Under the pieces are notes generated by a model. The model worked only from the letters and a program-made list of their open reading frames with translations. It searched no databases and was not told the DNA's origin. From Novosphingobium colocasiae (lineage in GTDB: Bacteria; Pseudomonadota; Alphaproteobacteria; Sphingomonadales; Sphingomonadaceae), in NCBI RefSeq assembly GCF_014652555.1, contig NZ_BMZA01000010.1:1-64000 (forward strand): a stretch of 64,000 nt of DNA. The letters run 5' to 3'. Below, piece after piece: positions 47,747 through 58,581 of the stretch. Position numbers and translations under genes: made by a program. How positions within the stretch are numbered: position 1 is the first letter of the stretch; each line of letters starts with the position of its first letter.

Positions 47747-48502
47747 ATGCGCACCGGCGTGATCGCTAAGAAAGTCGGGATGACCCGCCTTTTCCAGGAG
47801 GACGGCCGGCATGTGCCCGTCACCGTCCTGGCGCTGGAAGATTGCCAGGTCGTCTCCGTCCGTACCACCGATGTCGATGGCTATGTTGCCGTCCAGCTCG
47901 GTGCCGGCGAAGCGAAGCAGAAGAACGTAGCCAAGCCGCAGCGCGAGCACTTCGCCAAGGCGCAGGTTCCCCTCAAGATGCGCGTCGCGGAATTCCGCGT
48001 CGCCGACGACGCGCTCCTGGAAGTCGGCTCCACCATCGCTGCCTCGCACTTCGTGCCCGGCCAGTTGGTTGACGTTGCCGGCCACACCCAGGGCAAGGGC
48101 TTCCAGGGCGCCATGCGTCGCTGGGGCTTCGGTGGTATGCGCGCCACGCACGGCGTGTCGATTTCGCACCGTGCCCACGGCTCGACCGGTAACCGTCAGG
48201 ATCCGGGCAAGGTCTTCAAGAACAAGAAGATGGCCGGCCACATGGGCGACCGTCAGCGCACCCAGCAGAACCTCGAAGTCGTCCGCGTGGACGACGAGCG
48301 TGGCCTGATCTTCGTCAAGGGCTCGGTGCCCGGCTCGAAGAACGCCTGGCTCACCGTTTCGGACGCCGTCAAGGTGGACCGTCACGCCGAGGCTCCGTAC
48401 CCGGCCGGTCTGAAGACCGCCGCCAACAGCAACGATCAGGCTGCCGACACCCCCGCGGAAGACACCGCGGCCGTCGAGGCGACCGAAGGCCAGGAGGGCT
48501 AA
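47747..48502 (+). CDS. rplC: 50S ribosomal protein L3
   Basis: Early large-subunit assembly protein near the peptidyl transferase centre. The 251-residue protein begins [16 protein letters not shown] and contains [37 protein letters not shown] and KMAGHMG. It is about 35-40 residues longer than E. coli L3, due to an acidic Ala/Thr/Glu-rich tail ([17 protein letters not shown]). ATG 47747 follows TGAGGAG; a TTG two codons earlier is less likely. Confidence 0.97.
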   Translation: MRTGVIAKKVGMTRLFQEDGRHVPVTVLALEDCQVVSVRTTDVDGYVAVQLGAGEAKQKNVAKPQREHFAKAQVPLKMRVAEFRVADDALLEVGSTIAASHFVPGQLVDVAGHTQGKGFQGAMRRWGFGGMRATHGVSISHRAHGSTGNRQDPGKVFKNKKMAGHMGDRQRTQQNLEVVRVDDERGLIFVKGSVPGSKNAWLTVSDAVKVDRHAEAPYPAGLKTAANSNDQAADTPAEDTAAVEATEGQEG

Positions 48503-48505
48503 GTC

Positions 48506-49129
48506 GTGAAGGTTCAGGTCCTCAATCTGGACGGCACCGCCGGCACCGGCGAAGTCGATCTCTCGGATGACGTGTTCGGCCTCGCGCCGCGCGCCGACAT
48601 CCTCCATCGTGTCATCACCTGGCAGCTCGAAAACCGTCGCGGCATCGCCCGCGCCACTCGCGAGCGTTCGGACGTTGCCCGCACCGGCAAGAAGTTCGGT
48701 CGCCAGAAGGGTGGCGGCACGGCCCGTCACGGCGATCGTGCGGCTCCGGTCTTCATCGGCGGTGGTAAGGCTCACGGCGCTCGTCGTCGCGAGTTCGACG
48801 TTTCGCTGAACAAGAAGGTTCGCGCGCTCGGCCTCAAGATGGCGCTGTCGTCCAAGGCGCAGGGCGGTCTGGTCGTCGTCGACAGCCTCGACGTCGAAGG
48901 CAAGACCAAGGCGCTCGTCGCCACGCTCGCCAAGGCGAACTGGGGCAAGAAGGTCCTGGTGATCGACGGTGAAGCGGTGAACGACAACTTCGCCCGCGCC
49001 GCGCGCAACATCGTCGGCCTCAACGTGCTCCCCGCCGTCGGTGCCAATGTGTACGACATCCTGAAGCATGATACGCTGGTGCTGACCCGCGCCGCTGTCG
49101 AAAAGCTGGAGGCGCGCTTCAATGGCTAA
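48506..49129 (+). CDS. rplD: 50S ribosomal protein L4
   Basis: Large-subunit tunnel protein, in E. coli also the repressor of the S10 operon. The 207-residue protein has [35 protein letters not shown] and the C-terminal [16 protein letters not shown] start 3 bp after the rplC stop; overlaps rplW by 8 bp. Confidence 0.97.
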   Translation: MKVQVLNLDGTAGTGEVDLSDDVFGLAPRADILHRVITWQLENRRGIARATRERSDVARTGKKFGRQKGGGTARHGDRAAPVFIGGGKAHGARRREFDVSLNKKVRALGLKMALSSKAQGGLVVVDSLDVEGKTKALVATLAKANWGKKVLVIDGEAVNDNFARAARNIVGLNVLPAVGANVYDILKHDTLVLTRAAVEKLEARFNG

Positions 49130-49442
49130 GAACGCAGCGAAGGACGTGGACATTCGTCATTACGACGTGATCCTCGCTCCGCACATCACCGAGAAGTCGA
49201 CCCTGCTTTCCGAGCAGAACGCGGTCGTTTTCAAGGTGGCCGACAAGGCGAGCAAGCCCGAGATCAAGGCTGCCGTAGAGGCTCTCTTCGGCGTCAAGGT
49301 GACCGGCGTGAACACGCTGGTCGTCAAGGGCAAGACCAAGCGCTGGCGCGGTAAGGAATACCGCCGCAGCGACGTGAAGAAGGCGATTGTCACGCTGGCC
49401 GAAGGCCAGTCGATCGACATCACCGAAGGCGTGCGGGGTTAA
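49122..49442 (+). CDS. rplW: 50S ribosomal protein L23
   Basis: Tunnel-exit protein that docks SRP and trigger factor. The 106 residues include [36 protein letters not shown] and [20 protein letters not shown]. Overlaps the end of rplD, with rplB 6 bp downstream. Confidence 0.97.
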   Translation: MAKNAAKDVDIRHYDVILAPHITEKSTLLSEQNAVVFKVADKASKPEIKAAVEALFGVKVTGVNTLVVKGKTKRWRGKEYRRSDVKKAIVTLAEGQSIDITEGVRG

Positions 49443-49448
49443 GGCACC

Positions 49449-50285
49449 ATGGCACTCAAGACATACAACCCGACCAGCCCCGCCCGTCGCGGCCTGGTCC
49501 TCGTAGACAAGTCGGCGCTCTGGAAGGGCAAGCCGGTCAAGTCGCTGACCGAGGGCAAGAGCAAGACCGGCGGCCGCAACAACAAGGGTCACGTGACCTC
49601 GCGCGGCATTGCCGGCGGCCACAAGCAGAAGTACCGCTTCATCGACTTCAAGCGTCGCAAGTGGGACATGGATGCCACGGTCGAACGCCTGGAATACGAT
49701 CCTAACCGCACCGCGTTCATCGCTCTGGTGAAGTACACCGACGGCGAACAGACCTACATCATCGCCCCGCAACGTCTTGCGGTTGGTGACGTGGTCGTCG
49801 CCGGCGAGAAGACCGACGTCAAGCCGGGCAACGCGATGTTGCTCTCGCAGATGCCGGTCGGCACTATCTGCCACAACGTGGAGATGAAGCCGGGCAAGGG
49901 TGGCCAGATCGCCCGTTCGGCCGGCACCTATGTGCAGGTCGTCGGTCGTGACCGCGGCATGGTGATCGTGCGCCTCAACTCGGGCGAACAGCGTTACCTG
50001 CGTGGCGATTGCATGGGCACCGTTGGCGCCGTGTCGAACCCCGACAACTCCAACCAGACCCTCGCCAAGGCCGGCCGCAAGCGCTGGCTGGGCCGTCGCC
50101 CGCTGACGCGCGGCGTCGCCAAGAACCCGGTCGATCACCCGCACGGTGGTGGTGAAGGCCGCACCTCGGGTGGCCGTCATCCGGTCACGCCGTGGGGCAA
50201 GCCGACCAAGGGTGCCCGCACCCGCAACAACAAGCAGACGGACAAGATGATCATCCGTTCGCGTCACGCCAAGAAGAAGAGGTAA
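49449..50285 (+). CDS. rplB: 50S ribosomal protein L2
   Basis: Large-subunit protein at the peptidyl transferase region. The 278 residues match L2, with [35 protein letters not shown], and [20 protein letters not shown] carrying the conserved His loop, ending RSRHAKKKR. Confidence 0.98.
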   Translation: MALKTYNPTSPARRGLVLVDKSALWKGKPVKSLTEGKSKTGGRNNKGHVTSRGIAGGHKQKYRFIDFKRRKWDMDATVERLEYDPNRTAFIALVKYTDGEQTYIIAPQRLAVGDVVVAGEKTDVKPGNAMLLSQMPVGTICHNVEMKPGKGGQIARSAGTYVQVVGRDRGMVIVRLNSGEQRYLRGDCMGTVGAVSNPDNSNQTLAKAGRKRWLGRRPLTRGVAKNPVDHPHGGGEGRTSGGRHPVTPWGKPTKGARTRNNKQTDKMIIRSRHAKKKR

Positions 50286-50291
50286 GTCACG

Positions 50292-50570
50292 ATGGCACGT
50301 TCCGTCTGGAAAGGCCCCTTCGTCGACCTCTACCTTCTCAAGAAGGCTGAAGTCGCGCAGGAGGCCGGCAACCGCGCCGGTCCGATCAAGACCTGGTCGC
50401 GTCGCTCCACCATTCTGCCGCAGTTCGTTGGTCTGACGTTCAACGTCTACAACGGCCGCAAGTTCGTTCCCGTCGCCGTCAACGAGGACATGGTCGGTCA
50501 CAAGCTGGGTGAGTTCGCTCCCACCCGCAGCTTCCCCGGCCACGCCGCCGACAAGAAGGGCAAGCGCTGA
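50292..50570 (+). CDS. rpsS: 30S ribosomal protein S19
   Basis: Small-subunit head protein contacting the A-site region. The 92 residues include [40 protein letters not shown] and [20 protein letters not shown]. It shares one base with the rplV start (TGATG). Confidence 0.98.
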   Translation: MARSVWKGPFVDLYLLKKAEVAQEAGNRAGPIKTWSRRSTILPQFVGLTFNVYNGRKFVPVAVNEDMVGHKLGEFAPTRSFPGHAADKKGKR

Positions 50571-50947
50571 TGAGCAAGCAAGCTGCACCCCGCAAGGTTG
50601 GTGACAAGGAAGCTCTCGCCGTCGGGACCACGATCCGTGGTTCGGCACAGAAGCTCAACCTGGTCGCCGGCCTGATCCGCGGCAAGCGCGCCGAGGATGC
50701 CATGAACATCCTCGCCTTCTCGACGAAGGCGATGGCTGTCGATGCCCGCAAGGTGCTCGCTTCGGCGATCGCCAACGCGGAAAACAACCACAACCTCGAC
50801 GTCGACGCGCTCGTCGTTGCCGAGGCATCGGTTGGCAAGTCGATCACCATGAAGCGCTTCCACGCCCGTGGCCGTGGCAAGTCGACCCGGATCCTCAAGC
50901 CGATTTCGCGGCTGCGGATCGTCGTCCGCGAAGTCGAGGAGGCCTGA
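50570..50947 (+). CDS. rplV: 50S ribosomal protein L22
   Basis: Tunnel-wall protein. The 125 residues include RGSAQKLNLVAGLIRGKRAE, KVLASAIANAENNHNLDVDA and the tunnel-hairpin end RFHARGRGKSTRILKPISRL. Starts on the last base of rpsS and lies 3 bp before rpsC. Confidence 0.97.
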   Translation: MSKQAAPRKVGDKEALAVGTTIRGSAQKLNLVAGLIRGKRAEDAMNILAFSTKAMAVDARKVLASAIANAENNHNLDVDALVVAEASVGKSITMKRFHARGRGKSTRILKPISRLRIVVREVEEA

Positions 50948-50950
50948 TCC

Positions 50951-51646
50951 ATGGGTCACAAGAGCAATCCGATCGGTCTGCGCCTGCAGATCAACCGCAC
51001 CTGGGACAGCCGCTGGTTCGCGGAAGGCCGCGATTACGGCAAGCTGCTTGAGCAGGATCTCAAGATCCGCAAGTTCATCATGGAATCGCTGCCGCAGGCC
51101 GCGATCTCCAAGGTGGTGATCGAGCGTCCCGCAAAGAACTGCCGCGTGTCGATCTATGCCGCCCGTCCGGGTGTCATCATCGGCAAGAAGGGTGCTGACA
51201 TCGAGAAGCTTCGCAAGAAGCTGGCCACGATGACCGATGGCGACGTGAAGCTGAACATCGTCGAGATCCGCAAGCCGGAAATCGATTCCAAGCTCGTCGC
51301 CCAGGGCATCGCCGATCAGCTCGTGCGTCGCGTCGCTTTCCGTCGTGCCATGAAGCGTGCGGTTCAGTCGGCGCTGCGTCTGGGTGCCGAAGGCATCAAG
51401 ATCACCTGCGGCGGCCGTCTAGGCGGTGCGGAAATCGCGCGTACCGAATGGTATCGCGAAGGCCGCGTGCCGCTGCACACGCTGCGCGCCAACATCGATT
51501 ATGCCGAAGCCGAAGCGCTGACCGCATATGGCATCATCGGCATCAAGTGCTGGATCTTCAAGGGTGAGATCCTGGGCCACGACCCGATGGCGCAGGACCG
51601 CCTGATGATGGAGGCTCAGACCTCCGGCGTGCGTCCGGCACGCTGA
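50951..51646 (+). CDS. rpsC: 30S ribosomal protein S3
   Basis: mRNA-entry-site protein with a KH domain. The 231 residues include [20 protein letters not shown], the KH-type [17 protein letters not shown] and the C-terminal [14 protein letters not shown]. No unusual insertion. Confidence 0.98.
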   Translation: MGHKSNPIGLRLQINRTWDSRWFAEGRDYGKLLEQDLKIRKFIMESLPQAAISKVVIERPAKNCRVSIYAARPGVIIGKKGADIEKLRKKLATMTDGDVKLNIVEIRKPEIDSKLVAQGIADQLVRRVAFRRAMKRAVQSALRLGAEGIKITCGGRLGGAEIARTEWYREGRVPLHTLRANIDYAEAEALTAYGIIGIKCWIFKGEILGHDPMAQDRLMMEAQTSGVRPAR

Positions 51647-51667
51647 GGCTGAGGTAGGACAAGCACC

Positions 51668-52099
51668 ATGCTGCAACCGAAGAAAACCAAGTTCCGCAAG
51701 GCCTTCAAGGGCCGGATCAAGGGTGACGCCAAGGGCGGCACCGATCTGAACTTCGGATCGTATGGCCTCAAGGCCATGGAGCCCGAGCGGATCACCGCCC
51801 GCCAGATCGAAGCGGCCCGCCGCGCGATCACCCGCCACATCCGCCGTCAGGGCCGGTTGTGGATCCGCGTCTTCCCGGACGTGCCGGTTTCGAAGAAGCC
51901 TGCCGAAGTCCGTCAGGGCAAGGGCAAGGGTTCGGTCGAATACTGGGCTGCCCGCGTCAAGCCGGGCCGCATTCTGTTCGAACTGGACGGCGTCGCCGGC
52001 CCGCTCGCTGCCGAGGCTTTCAGCCGCGCTGCGATGAAGCTGCCGATCAAGACCAAGGTCGTTGCCCGCCTCGGCGACACCTCGCACCTGGAGGGCTAA
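51668..52099 (+). CDS. rplP: 50S ribosomal protein L16
   Basis: Large-subunit protein by the A-site tRNA elbow. The 143 residues include [39 protein letters not shown] and [20 protein letters not shown]. Standard length and position. Confidence 0.98.
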   Translation: MLQPKKTKFRKAFKGRIKGDAKGGTDLNFGSYGLKAMEPERITARQIEAARRAITRHIRRQGRLWIRVFPDVPVSKKPAEVRQGKGKGSVEYWAARVKPGRILFELDGVAGPLAAEAFSRAAMKLPIKTKVVARLGDTSHLEG

Positions 52100-52103
52100 A
52101 CCC

Positions 52104-52301
52104 ATGGCCAGCAAAACCGAAGACCTGCGCGCCAAGAGCGACGATCAACTGGGCGCCGAGCTTGCTGATCTCAAGCGCGAGCAGTTCAACCTGCGCTTCC
52201 AGGCTGCCACCAACCAGCTAGAGCGTCCGGCCCGCGTCAAGGAAGTGCGTCGTGAAATCGCGCGCATCAAGACGCTGCAGGCCGAGCGTTCGGCGCAGTA
52301 A
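52104..52301 (+). CDS. rpmC: 50S ribosomal protein L29
   Basis: Small helical large-subunit protein near the tunnel exit. The 65-residue reading from ATG 52104 ([20 protein letters not shown]) includes [20 protein letters not shown], the family core. Earlier in-frame codons overlap rplP and are not favoured. Confidence 0.95.
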   Translation: MASKTEDLRAKSDDQLGAELADLKREQFNLRFQAATNQLERPARVKEVRREIARIKTLQAERSAQ

Positions 52302-52313
52302 GGAGGAAACACG

Positions 52314-52601
52314 ATGCCCAAGCGTATCCTGATCGGGACCGTTGTTTCCGACAAGACTGACAAGACCGTGACCGTGCTCGTCGAGCGCAAGGTGAAGCAC
52401 CCCCTTTACGGGAAGATCATCCGCCGCTCGAAGAAGTATCACGCGCACGACGAGGACAACACCTTCAAGACCGGTGACCAGGTCCGCATCGAGGAAACCA
52501 AGCCCTACTCCAAGACCAAGACTTGGAAGGTGCTTGACCGTCTCGCTGCGAGCAAGGGCACCGCGATCGAGGCGAACCTCGAAGTCGACGCAGCCAACTA
52601 A
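52314..52601 (+). CDS. rpsQ: 30S ribosomal protein S17
   Basis: Small-subunit body protein. The 95 residues include [40 protein letters not shown] and [26 protein letters not shown] gives a strong ribosome site. Confidence 0.97.
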   Translation: MPKRILIGTVVSDKTDKTVTVLVERKVKHPLYGKIIRRSKKYHAHDEDNTFKTGDQVRIEETKPYSKTKTWKVLDRLAASKGTAIEANLEVDAAN

Positions 52602-52659
52602 GACGATTTTTGGAACTGCCGGACTTGTTCCGGCAAGCCAGTGAGAAGGAACCGGATCG

Positions 52660-53028
52660 ATGATCCAGATGCAATCCAATCTCGACGTCGCGGACAACAG
52701 CGGCGCCAAGCGCGTCCAGTGCATCAAGGTGCTGGGCGGGTCTAAGCGTCGTACCGCAGGCGTTGGCGACATCATCGTGGTGTCGGTCAAGGAGGCGCAG
52801 CCCCGTGCCCGCGTCAAGAAGGGCGACGTTCACCGTGCGGTGATCGTTCGCACCAAGAAGGACGTGCGCCGCGCCGACGGCTCGGTTATCCGTTTCGACG
52901 GTAACGCCGCCGTGCTCATCAACAAGAACGAGGAGCCGATCGGCACCCGTATCTTCGGCCCCGTGGTGCGCGAACTGCGCGGCCGCGGCTTCATGAAGAT
53001 CATCTCGCTCGCTCCGGAGGTGCTGTGA
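52660..53028 (+). CDS. rplN: 50S ribosomal protein L14
   Basis: Intersubunit bridge protein. The 122 residues include [40 protein letters not shown] and the end [13 protein letters not shown]. First gene of the spc group; shares its stop with the rplX start (TGATG). Confidence 0.98.
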   Translation: MIQMQSNLDVADNSGAKRVQCIKVLGGSKRRTAGVGDIIVVSVKEAQPRARVKKGDVHRAVIVRTKKDVRRADGSVIRFDGNAAVLINKNEEPIGTRIFGPVVRELRGRGFMKIISLAPEVL

Positions 53029-53345
53029 TGGCTGCCGCGAAGATCAAGAAGGGTGACCGCGTGATCGTCCTGTCCGGCAAGGACAAGGGCCGCACCGGCA
53101 CCGTGAGCCAGGTTCTGCCCAAGGATGGCAAGGTCGTGGTCGACGGCATCAATGTCGCCACCCGCCACCGCAAGCCGACCCAGGCGAACCCGCAGGGCGG
53201 CATCGACCGCACTGCCGCGCCGATGGCGATCAGCAAGGTTGCCGTAGCCACTGCGGACGGCAAGCCGACCCGCGTGCGCTTCGAAGTCAAGGACGGCAAG
53301 AAGGTCCGTGTGGCCGTCAAGTCCGGGGAAACGATCGATGGCTGA
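53028..53345 (+). CDS. rplX: 50S ribosomal protein L24
   Basis: Assembly-initiating large-subunit protein with a KOW motif. The 105 residues include [20 protein letters not shown] and [23 protein letters not shown] 53028 overlaps the rplN stop. The 3' end overlaps rplE by 8 bp. Confidence 0.96.
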   Translation: MAAAKIKKGDRVIVLSGKDKGRTGTVSQVLPKDGKVVVDGINVATRHRKPTQANPQGGIDRTAAPMAISKVAVATADGKPTRVRFEVKDGKKVRVAVKSGETIDG

Positions 53346-53919
53346 CAAGTACACTCCGCGCCTCCGTTCCAAGTACGATGCGGAAATCGTCAAGGCGATG
53401 ACCGAGAAGTTCGGCTACAAGAACGTGATGGAAATCCCCCGGATCGAGAAGATCACGCTCAACATGGGCGTGGGCGAGGCGAGCCAGGACAAGAAGAAGG
53501 TCACCACGGCCGCTGCCGAGATGGAAGCCATCTCGGGCCAGAAGCCGGTCATCACCAAGGCCCGCAAGTCGATCGCGCAGTTCAAGCTGCGTGAAGGCAT
53601 GCCGATCGGCTGCAAGGTGACCCTGCGCCGCGAGCGCATGTACGAATTTCTCGATCGCCTCATCACGATCGCGATGCCCCGCATCCGCGACTTCCGTGGC
53701 CTGAACCCCAAGTCGTTCGACGGCCGTGGCAACTATGCGATGGGCCTGAAGGAGCAGATCATCTTCCCGGAGATCAGCTACGACAAGATCGAGAAGGTGC
53801 GTGGCATGGACATCATCGTCACCACCACCGCGAAGACCGATGAGGAAGCACGCGAACTGCTGCGCCTGTTCGGTTTCCCGTTCCCGGCGGAAGCCGCCGA
53901 AGAGAAGCAGGCCGCGTGA
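53338..53919 (+). CDS. rplE: 50S ribosomal protein L5
   Basis: 5S rRNA-binding protein of the central protuberance. The 193 residues from ATG 53338 include [40 protein letters not shown] and [20 protein letters not shown]. An in-frame upstream start at 53308 lies within rplX and is not used. Confidence 0.97.
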   Translation: MADKYTPRLRSKYDAEIVKAMTEKFGYKNVMEIPRIEKITLNMGVGEASQDKKKVTTAAAEMEAISGQKPVITKARKSIAQFKLREGMPIGCKVTLRRERMYEFLDRLITIAMPRIRDFRGLNPKSFDGRGNYAMGLKEQIIFPEISYDKIEKVRGMDIIVTTTAKTDEEARELLRLFGFPFPAEAAEEKQAA

Positions 53920-53947
53920 GCGGTCTTAGGTAAGAGAGCTTAAGTCC

Positions 53948-54253
53948 ATGGCGAAACTGAGTTCCGTTAACAAGAACGAGCGTCGCAAGAAGCTCGTCAA
54001 GCAGTATGCCGGCAAGTACGCGCGCCTCAAGGCCGTTGCCGACGACCAGAGCCTTGACGAGACCGAGCGCCTCATTGCTCGTCTCAAGCTGGCCGAAATC
54101 CCGCGCAACGGCAATCCGACCCGGATTCGCAACCGCTGCGCGACCACCGGTCGTCCGCGCGGTTACTACCGCAAGTTCGGCCTGTGCCGCGTCGAGCTGC
54201 GTGATCTTGCCAACAAGGGCATGATCCCCGGCGTGACCAAGTCGAGCTGGTAA
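53948..54253 (+). CDS. rpsN: 30S ribosomal protein S14
   Basis: Small-subunit head protein. The 101-residue long form has [40 protein letters not shown] and the end GVTKSSW; only two Cys are present in this part, so it is the zinc-free type. Confidence 0.97.
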   Translation: MAKLSSVNKNERRKKLVKQYAGKYARLKAVADDQSLDETERLIARLKLAEIPRNGNPTRIRNRCATTGRPRGYYRKFGLCRVELRDLANKGMIPGVTKSSW

Positions 54254-54268
54254 GGGGCATTTAGAATA

Positions 54269-54664
54269 ATGGCTATGACCGATCCCCTGGGTGACATGCT
54301 CACCCGTATCCGCAACGGCCAGCAGGCGAAGAAGGATTCCGTCCTTTCGCCCGCTTCCAAGCTGCGTGCCCGCGTTCTGGAAGTGCTCCAGCGCGAAGGC
54401 TACATCCGTGGCTTCAGCGATGACGCGTCGGGTGCTCACCCGCAACTGCGCATCGAACTGAAGTATTTCGAGGGCGAACCCGCGATCAAGCATATCGCGC
54501 GCGTCTCGAAGCCCGGTCGCCGCGTCTATTCGGGTTCCAAGGAACTGCCGATCGTGCGCAACGGCCTTGGCATCACCATCGTGTCGACGCCGCGTGGCGT
54601 GCTCTCGGACGCCGAGGCCCGCACCCAGAACGTCGGCGGCGAAGTGCTCGCGGAGGTGTTCTGA
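54269..54664 (+). CDS. rpsH: 30S ribosomal protein S8
   Basis: Central-domain assembly protein, repressor of the spc operon in E. coli. The 131 residues include [29 protein letters not shown] and [20 protein letters not shown]. The start shares no overlap with rpsN; its stop overlaps the rplF start by one base. Confidence 0.97.
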   Translation: MAMTDPLGDMLTRIRNGQQAKKDSVLSPASKLRARVLEVLQREGYIRGFSDDASGAHPQLRIELKYFEGEPAIKHIARVSKPGRRVYSGSKELPIVRNGLGITIVSTPRGVLSDAEARTQNVGGEVLAEVF

Positions 54665-55197
54665 TGAGCCGCATCGGCAAAAAGCCGGTGGCGATCCCGA
54701 GCGGGGTCTCCGCCAACATCGATAACGGCATCCTGTCGGTGAAGGGCCCCAAGGGCACGCTCACCATGGGTCTGTCCGATCTCGTCACCTACGAGCTGGA
54801 CGACGCTGCCATCGCGGTGCGCCCGGTCAACCAGACCAAGGCCTCGCGCAGCCACTGGGGCATGCAGCGCACGCTGGTTTCGAACCTCATCTCGGGCGTG
54901 ACCGAAGGTTACACCAAGGTGCTCGAAATCACTGGTGTCGGTTACCGTGCCAACGCTCAGGGTCGTAACCTGAAGCTGCAGCTCGGCTATTCGCACGACG
55001 TCGACATCGCGGTGCCGGAAGGTCTTGAAGTCAAGACCCCTGACAACACCACGGTCGAGATCTCCGGTATCGACAAGCAGAAGGTCGGCCAGCTCGCGGC
55101 CGAGATTCGTCGCTGGCGCAAGCCCGAACCCTACAAGGGCAAGGGCATCAAGTACCGCGGCGAGTTTATCTTCCGTAAGGAAGGGAAGAAGAAGTAA
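54664..55197 (+). CDS. rplF: 50S ribosomal protein L6
   Basis: Large-subunit protein near the factor-binding site. The 177 residues include [40 protein letters not shown] and [20 protein letters not shown]. One-base overlaps with both neighbours. Confidence 0.98.
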   Translation: MSRIGKKPVAIPSGVSANIDNGILSVKGPKGTLTMGLSDLVTYELDDAAIAVRPVNQTKASRSHWGMQRTLVSNLISGVTEGYTKVLEITGVGYRANAQGRNLKLQLGYSHDVDIAVPEGLEVKTPDNTTVEISGIDKQKVGQLAAEIRRWRKPEPYKGKGIKYRGEFIFRKEGKKK

Positions 55198-55535
55198 TGG
55201 CAAAGCTGTCCCTCTTCGACCGCCGCAAGCGGCGCGTCCGCACCGCCCTTCGTGCCCGCTCGGGCGGTCGTCCCCGCCTGTCGGTGCATCGCACCGGCCG
55301 TCACATCTATGCGCAGATCATCGACGATGCGCAGGGCCGTACCGTTGCCGCAGCCAACACGCTGGGTGGCAAGGGCACCGATGTCGACGCGGCAACCCGT
55401 GTCGGCAAGGAACTGGCCGAAGCCGCCAAGCAGGCCGGCATCACCACTGTCGTGTTCGACCGCGGTGGCTTCCTCTATCATGGTCGCGTCAAGGCGCTGG
55501 CCGATGCCGCCCGTGAAGCCGGGCTGGAGTTCTGA
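55197..55535 (+). CDS. rplR: 50S ribosomal protein L18
   Basis: 5S rRNA-binding protein. The 112 residues include [40 protein letters not shown] and [23 protein letters not shown] overlaps the rplF stop. Confidence 0.97.
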   Translation: MAKLSLFDRRKRRVRTALRARSGGRPRLSVHRTGRHIYAQIIDDAQGRTVAAANTLGGKGTDVDAATRVGKELAEAAKQAGITTVVFDRGGFLYHGRVKALADAAREAGLEF

Positions 55536-55537
55536 TC

Positions 55538-56260
55538 ATGGCTGACGAAAACAACATTGAACAGATCGCCGCAGAACAGCCGCAGGGCGGTGAAACCGAA
55601 GTCCGCGAAGGTCGTGGCCGTGGCGGCCGTGGCCGTGGCGGCGGCGATCGCGGTGACCGTGGCGGCCGTGGTGGCCGTCGCGATGATCGTCGTGGTGGCC
55701 GTGGCGGCAACGACGACGAGCAGGGCGAAGAGCTGATCGAGAAGCTCGTCCACATCAACCGCGTCTCCAAGACCGTCAAGGGCGGCAAGCGCTTCGGTTT
55801 CGCCGCGCTGGTCGTGGTGGGCGATGGCAAGGGCCGGGTCGGCTTCGGCCACTCGAAGGCTCGCGAAGTGCCGGAAGCCATCACCAAGGCGACCGCTTCG
55901 GCCAAGAAGAAGATGATCCGCGTTCCGCTCAAGGAAGGCCGCACCCTGCATCATGACGGCAAGGGCCACTTCGGCGCCGGCCAGGTCAACGTGCGGTCGG
56001 CTCCGGCCGGTACCGGTATCATCGCCGGTGGTCCGATGCGCGCCGTGTTCGAAAGCCTGGGCATCCATGATGTCGTCTCGAAGTCGGTCGGCACCTCGAA
56101 CCCCTACAACATGATCCGCGCCACCTTCGACGCGCTGACCAACCAGGCATCGCCCAAGTCGGTCGCGCAGCGTCGCGGCAAGAAGGTCGCCGACCTTCTC
56201 GGCCGTGGCGGGGCCAGCGAGGTGGAGGCCGAAGCCGCCGCCGCCGCTATCGTGGAGTAA
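55538..56260 (+). CDS. rpsE: 30S ribosomal protein S5 with Gly/Arg-rich extension
   Basis: Decoding-fidelity protein of the small subunit. The 240-residue protein is much longer than E. coli S5 (about 167). The S5 core spans about residues 66-225 ([54 protein letters not shown]). The first 65 residues are acidic and then Gly/Arg/Asp-rich ([20 protein letters not shown]). The C-terminus has a short Ala/Glu tail. Extended S5 of this kind is seen in sphingomonads (recalled). The extension is probably disordered and may bind RNA. Confidence 0.97.
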   Translation: MADENNIEQIAAEQPQGGETEVREGRGRGGRGRGGGDRGDRGGRGGRRDDRRGGRGGNDDEQGEELIEKLVHINRVSKTVKGGKRFGFAALVVVGDGKGRVGFGHSKAREVPEAITKATASAKKKMIRVPLKEGRTLHHDGKGHFGAGQVNVRSAPAGTGIIAGGPMRAVFESLGIHDVVSKSVGTSNPYNMIRATFDALTNQASPKSVAQRRGKKVADLLGRGGASEVEAEAAAAAIVE

Positions 56261-56265
56261 GCAGC

Positions 56266-56442
56266 ATGGCCAAGATCAAGATCAAGCAGATCGGTTCGCC
56301 GATCCGTCGCCCGGAAAGCCAGAAGAAGATCCTCATCGGTCTCGGCTTGGGCAAGATGCATCGCGTGGTGGAGTTGGAAGACACCGCCGAAGTGCGCGGT
56401 GCCATCGCCAAGCTTCCGCACATGGTCCAGGTGGTCGACTAA
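56266..56442 (+). CDS. rpmD: 50S ribosomal protein L30
   Basis: Small large-subunit protein. The 58-residue frame reads [20 protein letters not shown] and continues with [17 protein letters not shown], the L30 core. It is 5 bp after rpsE. A terminator follows, so the spc unit is interrupted here before rplO. Confidence 0.96.
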   Translation: MAKIKIKQIGSPIRRPESQKKILIGLGLGKMHRVVELEDTAEVRGAIAKLPHMVQVVD

Positions 56443-56472
56443 GACCATCGGCACTCTGTGTCGCGACCGAAG

Positions 56473-56505
56473 GGCCCCGGTGGAAACGCCGGGGCCTTTT
56501 GTTTT
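56473..56505 (+). terminator. Intrinsic terminator after rpmD
   Basis: ggccccgg and ccggggcc form an 8-bp GC stem, followed by ttttgtttt. It lies 30 bp after the rpmD stop, inside what is normally a continuous spc operon. Confidence 0.85.
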
Positions 56506-56616
56506 GAACAGCCTGGAGGTCGGACGGCGGGTGAGGGCCTTCCCAGCGCACGTGCTTGTGGTATGGGCGTTCGCCGCCGAGTTCGTTCACGCCGCCTAGC
56601 TCCCCGGGGGAAAGCA

Positions 56617-57798
56617 TTGTTCCGTAAGGCGATCGTCACTGCTGCCTTGTCCGCTGCCACGCTGGCCCTGGGAGGCTGCGGCAATTCACCCGGCGATGAT
56701 GCCCGGCGTGGTGCGCGCGGGCAGGAGTGCAGCGATGGCAGCTATGTCCCCGGCTTTTACCAGAAGCAGGCTCGCGCGGACGGCACCCTGCGGCATGCGC
56801 TGCTGACCCGCGATCCCGATCCGGTTGCCGAAGCGCGCAAGGCCATGGATCGCGGCGATTTTCGCCTCGCAGGGCGGATGACCGTCGATGGCATCACGAC
56901 CGAGGCATACGGCGCGCGCTGCCGGCTGATGGGCGGCCTGTCGCCCTGGACCGCGCGAGTCATCGAATTCACCCAGAACGAAGGGCAGAAGCCGGCTTCG
57001 TCCGATCTGGTCGCTTTCGCCAGCGTCTACAACGCCACGGTGATGGCAGACCGGCGCTATCCGTTCGACGATATCTGCCGCGCCTATTCCGGCAAGCCGC
57101 AAGCCGAGGACAATGCCTCACACCTGTTCGAGCCCGGCTATCGCGCTTACGGGTATCCGGGCCTGCGCGCCCCGGCCAAGCCGAGTGACATCTGGCAGGC
57201 GGCGCGGCGTGGATCGATCGCGCGGCTGCGGCTGTTGCTGCGCGCCGGGCGCGATATCAACCAGCCCGATCTGTTCGGCATGAGCCCGCTCGCCTGGGCA
57301 GTGGCCTATCGACGCTGGCCGGCAGCGGACTTCCTGCTCAATCAGGGCGCTTCCCCGGCCGGGGCGAAATGCCAGGGTCTGGTCGATCGCGATTCGCCGA
57401 TGCAGATCGCCCGCACCATGCGGTGGGGGGCAATGATCTGGCGCATGCGGCCGCTCATCACCGAAGACGATTTCGCCACCCTGCGCCAGTTGCCGCGCGC
57501 GCATGACCTTGGGATCGATGCCTTCAACAAGAGCCTGACCGATCTGCGCGGCGTCTACAAGGCGCAGCTCGTCACCAAGCCTTTCGCGCGCCATGAGATG
57601 ATCATCGCCGTCGATCCGGAGGGTAAGTCTCTCGACTGCCGGCTTGAGCCGGGAACCGGGTTCGACAAGTTCGACGCGGCGCTGTGCCAGCGGGGGATCG
57701 AGGTGCTGCGGTGGACACCCGCGCGCGATGCGTTTGGCATTGCGGTCCCCGCCGATGGAAAGCTGGTACTAGGTCTGGGTGATAAGCCGAGGCCGTAA
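56617..57798 (+). CDS. Putative lipoprotein with ankyrin-like repeats
   Basis: The 393-residue reading from TTG 56617 has a lipoprotein signal ([18 protein letters not shown]) with lipobox LGGC, so it is likely anchored in the envelope. The middle part (about residues 190-250: [40 protein letters not shown]) looks like two ankyrin-type repeats. A C-terminal domain of about 120 residues ([20 protein letters not shown]) is not recognised and resembles a TonB-C-like shape. GGGGGAAAG precedes the TTG; longer in-frame starts read through the terminator. It lies between rpmD and rplO. Confidence 0.7.
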   Translation: MFRKAIVTAALSAATLALGGCGNSPGDDARRGARGQECSDGSYVPGFYQKQARADGTLRHALLTRDPDPVAEARKAMDRGDFRLAGRMTVDGITTEAYGARCRLMGGLSPWTARVIEFTQNEGQKPASSDLVAFASVYNATVMADRRYPFDDICRAYSGKPQAEDNASHLFEPGYRAYGYPGLRAPAKPSDIWQAARRGSIARLRLLLRAGRDINQPDLFGMSPLAWAVAYRRWPAADFLLNQGASPAGAKCQGLVDRDSPMQIARTMRWGAMIWRMRPLITEDDFATLRQLPRAHDLGIDAFNKSLTDLRGVYKAQLVTKPFARHEMIIAVDPEGKSLDCRLEPGTGFDKFDAALCQRGIEVLRWTPARDAFGIAVPADGKLVLGLGDKPRP

Positions 57799-57904
57799 TG
57801 GCGATAGCGCAGCCCGGCCAAAAAGGCGCGTGACTCTTTACAAGGTTTCGCTTAAGGGGCCGCCTTTCCATCCAGCGCGACAACAGCGAAAGCGAGTGCA
57901 GACC

Positions 57905-58384
57905 ATGAAACTGAATGATATCCGCGATAACGCCGGAGCCCGTCACCGCCGCATGCGCGTGGGCCGGGGTATCGGCTCGGGCAAGGGCAAGACCGCCGGC
58001 CGCGGCCAGAAGGGTGCCAAGGCGCGTTCGGGCGTTTCGATCGCCGGGTTCGAAGGCGGCCAGATGCCGCTGCACATGCGCCTGCCGAAGCGCGGCTTCA
58101 ACAACAAGAAGTTCGCCAAGGACTACGCAGAAGTGAACCTGGGCGCGATCCAGAAGATGATCGACGCCGGCAAGCTCGACGTGTCGGGCACGGTGGATCA
58201 CGCTGCGCTGAAGGCCGCCGGCCTGGCTCGTGGCGGCAAGGACGGCGTGCGCCTGCTGGGCAAGGGCGAACTGACCGCCAAGGTGGCGTTCGCGGTGACC
58301 GGCGCTTCCAAGGGTGCGATCGAAGCGGTCGAGAAGGCCGGCGGTTCGGTTGCGCTGCCGGCGGTTGAAACCGCCGAGGCCTGA
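57905..58384 (+). CDS. rplO: 50S ribosomal protein L15
   Basis: Large-subunit assembly protein. The 159 residues from ATG 57905 include [40 protein letters not shown] and [19 protein letters not shown]. It is isolated from rpmD by the lipoprotein gene and from secY by a hairpin. Confidence 0.97.
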   Translation: MKLNDIRDNAGARHRRMRVGRGIGSGKGKTAGRGQKGAKARSGVSIAGFEGGQMPLHMRLPKRGFNNKKFAKDYAEVNLGAIQKMIDAGKLDVSGTVDHAALKAAGLARGGKDGVRLLGKGELTAKVAFAVTGASKGAIEAVEKAGGSVALPAVETAEA

Positions 58385-58412
58385 GGCCCGCGCCGCACTA
58401 CAGGATACCGGA

Positions 58413-58453
58413 GAGGGCGAGGCGCATCAGCGCTTCGCCCTCTTCTCGTTTTT
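58413..58453 (+). terminator. Terminator-like hairpin between rplO and secY
   Basis: gagggcgaggcgc and gcgcttcgccctc pair around ATCA with one mismatch, followed by ttctcgttttt. It lies 28 bp after the rplO stop. It could terminate or attenuate transcription before secY. Confidence 0.65.
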
Positions 58454-58466
58454 GCGCGGAGTGGGC

Positions 58467-58494
58467 TTTGAGACATCCTACGAATGTCTATATG
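58467..58494 (+). promoter_or_regulatory. Candidate promoter for secY
   Basis: TTTGAG (58467-58472), 16-bp spacer, TATATG (58489-58494), downstream of the hairpin and about 88 bp before the secY start. It fits a need for a new promoter after the terminator-like hairpin but the match is modest. Confidence 0.35.
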
Positions 58495-58581
58495 GCCAGT
58501 TCCGTTCCGGGGTTCGACAAGGGTGGCATCTGTCGCTAAGGCCGAATCCGAAAAGACAGTTTCGAGGCAATTCGCAAGATC

